64,000 nt of DNA from positions 62,001 through 126,000 of the forward strand of contig JBEKUY010000007.1 of NCBI GenBank assembly GCA_049514555.1, written 5' to 3'. Both the position numbers and the translations under genes were made by a program. Below are positions 63,268-64,000 of the stretch, piece by piece. The notes beneath the pieces are model-generated. The model was given only the letters and a program-made list of their open reading frames with translations. It ran no database searches and had not been told where the DNA came from. Numbering within the stretch: position 1 is the first letter of the stretch; each line of letters begins with the position of its first letter. The stretch comes from JBEKUY01 sp049514555 (GTDB taxonomy: Bacteria > Acidobacteriota > Terriglobia > Acidiferrales > UBA7541).

Positions 63268-64000
63268 TCACCTTGGGTTCTGGAAGACCCTAAATGTCAC
63301 TTCTACTGGAACGCGCACGGATACAGGCTGACCGTCCGGGCCTGTCGCTGCCTGGAATCTCCATTTCGAGACTGATTCTGTCGCTGCTTGCGTCAGGTGG
63401 GGACATCCTGGGATTCCTCGGACGACGGCAATGTCACCTACGCGGCCTTGGGGCGTTACAACGACCTTTAAACCGACACTTCCTTGGCAACTGGCGCGGT
63501 GCGCTGCGTCGTTGTATAGGGGATTTCTGCAATTAAGACACCGTGGCATTCCCACGCCACCGACCCCTGCTTCGTAAACTCCGTCCTTTGGGACGTATGT
63601 CTCCAGACTAGGCGGCAGCAGCGCGGCGAACTGCTCGGTCAGGGGGAGCAAAGCCGTCACGGTCGCAGGTTTCCGCGAAAGATGCGCGTCTGAAACCGTC
63701 AGAGTGATTCCGATTCCGCTTGCGAGTTTCGAGAACGAACCGGAAACCCAAGTGCTTCCTCCGGCTTTGCTCGCGAAGGCGTAGTCCGTGTCGCACTCTA
63801 CCGGCCGCCCTGCCTGCTCCGCTAAATGATCACGCCGGTCGAGGAGCGGTCGAATGGCAGAACGATCGATCATCTGGAGTTCAGGATAGCGTCGAGCGAA
63901 GTACGCAGAAACCTGATCGGCGAGCCATGACCCAAATTGAGCACGCATCCCCTCGGGCCCCGTAAGGTCGAAGACAAGAATCTTCTTTGCATGGATCTTT
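63268..64000 (-). CDS. TonB C-terminal domain protein, 5' end outside the window
   Basis: The frame is open to the end of the window: upstream of the internal ATG at 63948 it reads KKILVFDLTGPEG and continues out of view. The visible part begins with a FlgO-like sensor domain (AQFGSWLADQVSAYFARRYP, IDRSAIRPLLDRRDH, WVSGSFSKLASGIGITLTVS), then a Cys-containing segment (RCLNCRNPLY), and ends with a TonB C-terminal domain (GLKVVVTPQGRVGDIAVVRG, ESVSKWRFQAATGPDGQPVS). Proteins of this architecture are frequent in Acidobacteriota. It should be anchored in the envelope. Confidence 0.8.
   Translation of the reverse strand, partial: KIHAKKILVFDLTGPEGMRAQFGSWLADQVSAYFARRYPELQMIDRSAIRPLLDRRDHLAEQAGRPVECDTDYAFASKAGGSTWVSGSFSKLASGIGITLTVSDAHLSRKPATVTALLPLTEQFAALLPPSLETYVPKDGVYEAGVGGVGMPRCLNCRNPLYNDAAHRASCQGSVGLKVVVTPQGRVGDIAVVRGIPGCPHLTQAATESVSKWRFQAATGPDGQPVSVRVPVEVTFRVFQNPR

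Overview
The window is 64 kb of bacterial chromosome, GC-rich and gene-dense. Its gene content fits Acidobacteriota, probably a soil member of the Terriglobia: an Oar-type TonB receptor with an N-terminal carboxypeptidase-regulatory domain, a DUF2934 protein, a secreted DUF4139 protein, TonB-C-terminal proteins, a MglA-type GTPase and a set of secreted hemicellulases. This placement comes from gene content; no phylogeny was run.

Layout. 1-4.3 kb: the C-terminal part of glnD, two tandem pseudo-receiver/PilZ paralogues and a small Cys-rich protein. 4.4-22.8 kb: an accessory region bounded by pieces of tRNA-Ala. The 3' half of a tRNA-Ala lies at 4439-4486, an intact tRNA-Ala(TGC) at 6917-6992, and an exact 5' half at 22793-22835. 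Between the first two are a TetR regulator and a lipoprotein serine hydrolase. Between the last two is an arabinoxylan/arabinan debranching cluster: GH127, GH3, two esterases, two GH51 enzymes (one frameshifted) and a divergent GH31, with a LacI regulator and a LacI-type operator in the divergent promoter region. No transporter and no integrase is visible. 23.2-33.9 kb: Crp/Fnr regulator, L28, PpiC/SurA-type lipoprotein, a three-part acyl-CoA carboxylase, small membrane proteins, a transaldolase remnant, HEAT-repeat protein, GNAT, typA and archease. 34.1-42.5 kb: a translation block, thrS-DUF4242-infC-rpmI-rplT-pheS-pheT-zapA-methyltransferase, in which infC appears to start with ATC.

42.5-49.4 kb: a probable zinc (or manganese) uptake locus. 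It has an ABC permease, a metal-binding protein, a porin-like outer-membrane protein, two divergent small Cys/His proteins that share a C-terminal RAPPA tail, and a TonB-dependent receptor. The ABC ATPase is missing. 49.4-64 kb: a candidate 6S RNA, ymdB, DUF2934, a DUF4139 protein carrying an Oar-like insertion, a rhodanese, a class II aldolase preceded by an 89-bp tandem repeat, glutamate dehydrogenase, a PilZ-like/TonB fusion, yvcK, a TPR protein, mglA, and a TonB-C-terminal protein cut by the window end.

How it works together. The glycoside hydrolases all carry export signals, so they probably act outside the cytoplasm on arabinose- and xylose-decorated plant polymers, under LacI control. 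The metal locus would carry ions across the outer membrane (receptor and porin), bind them in the periplasm and pass them through the inner membrane. GlnD and glutamate dehydrogenase belong to nitrogen assimilation, and YvcK to central carbon and envelope homeostasis.
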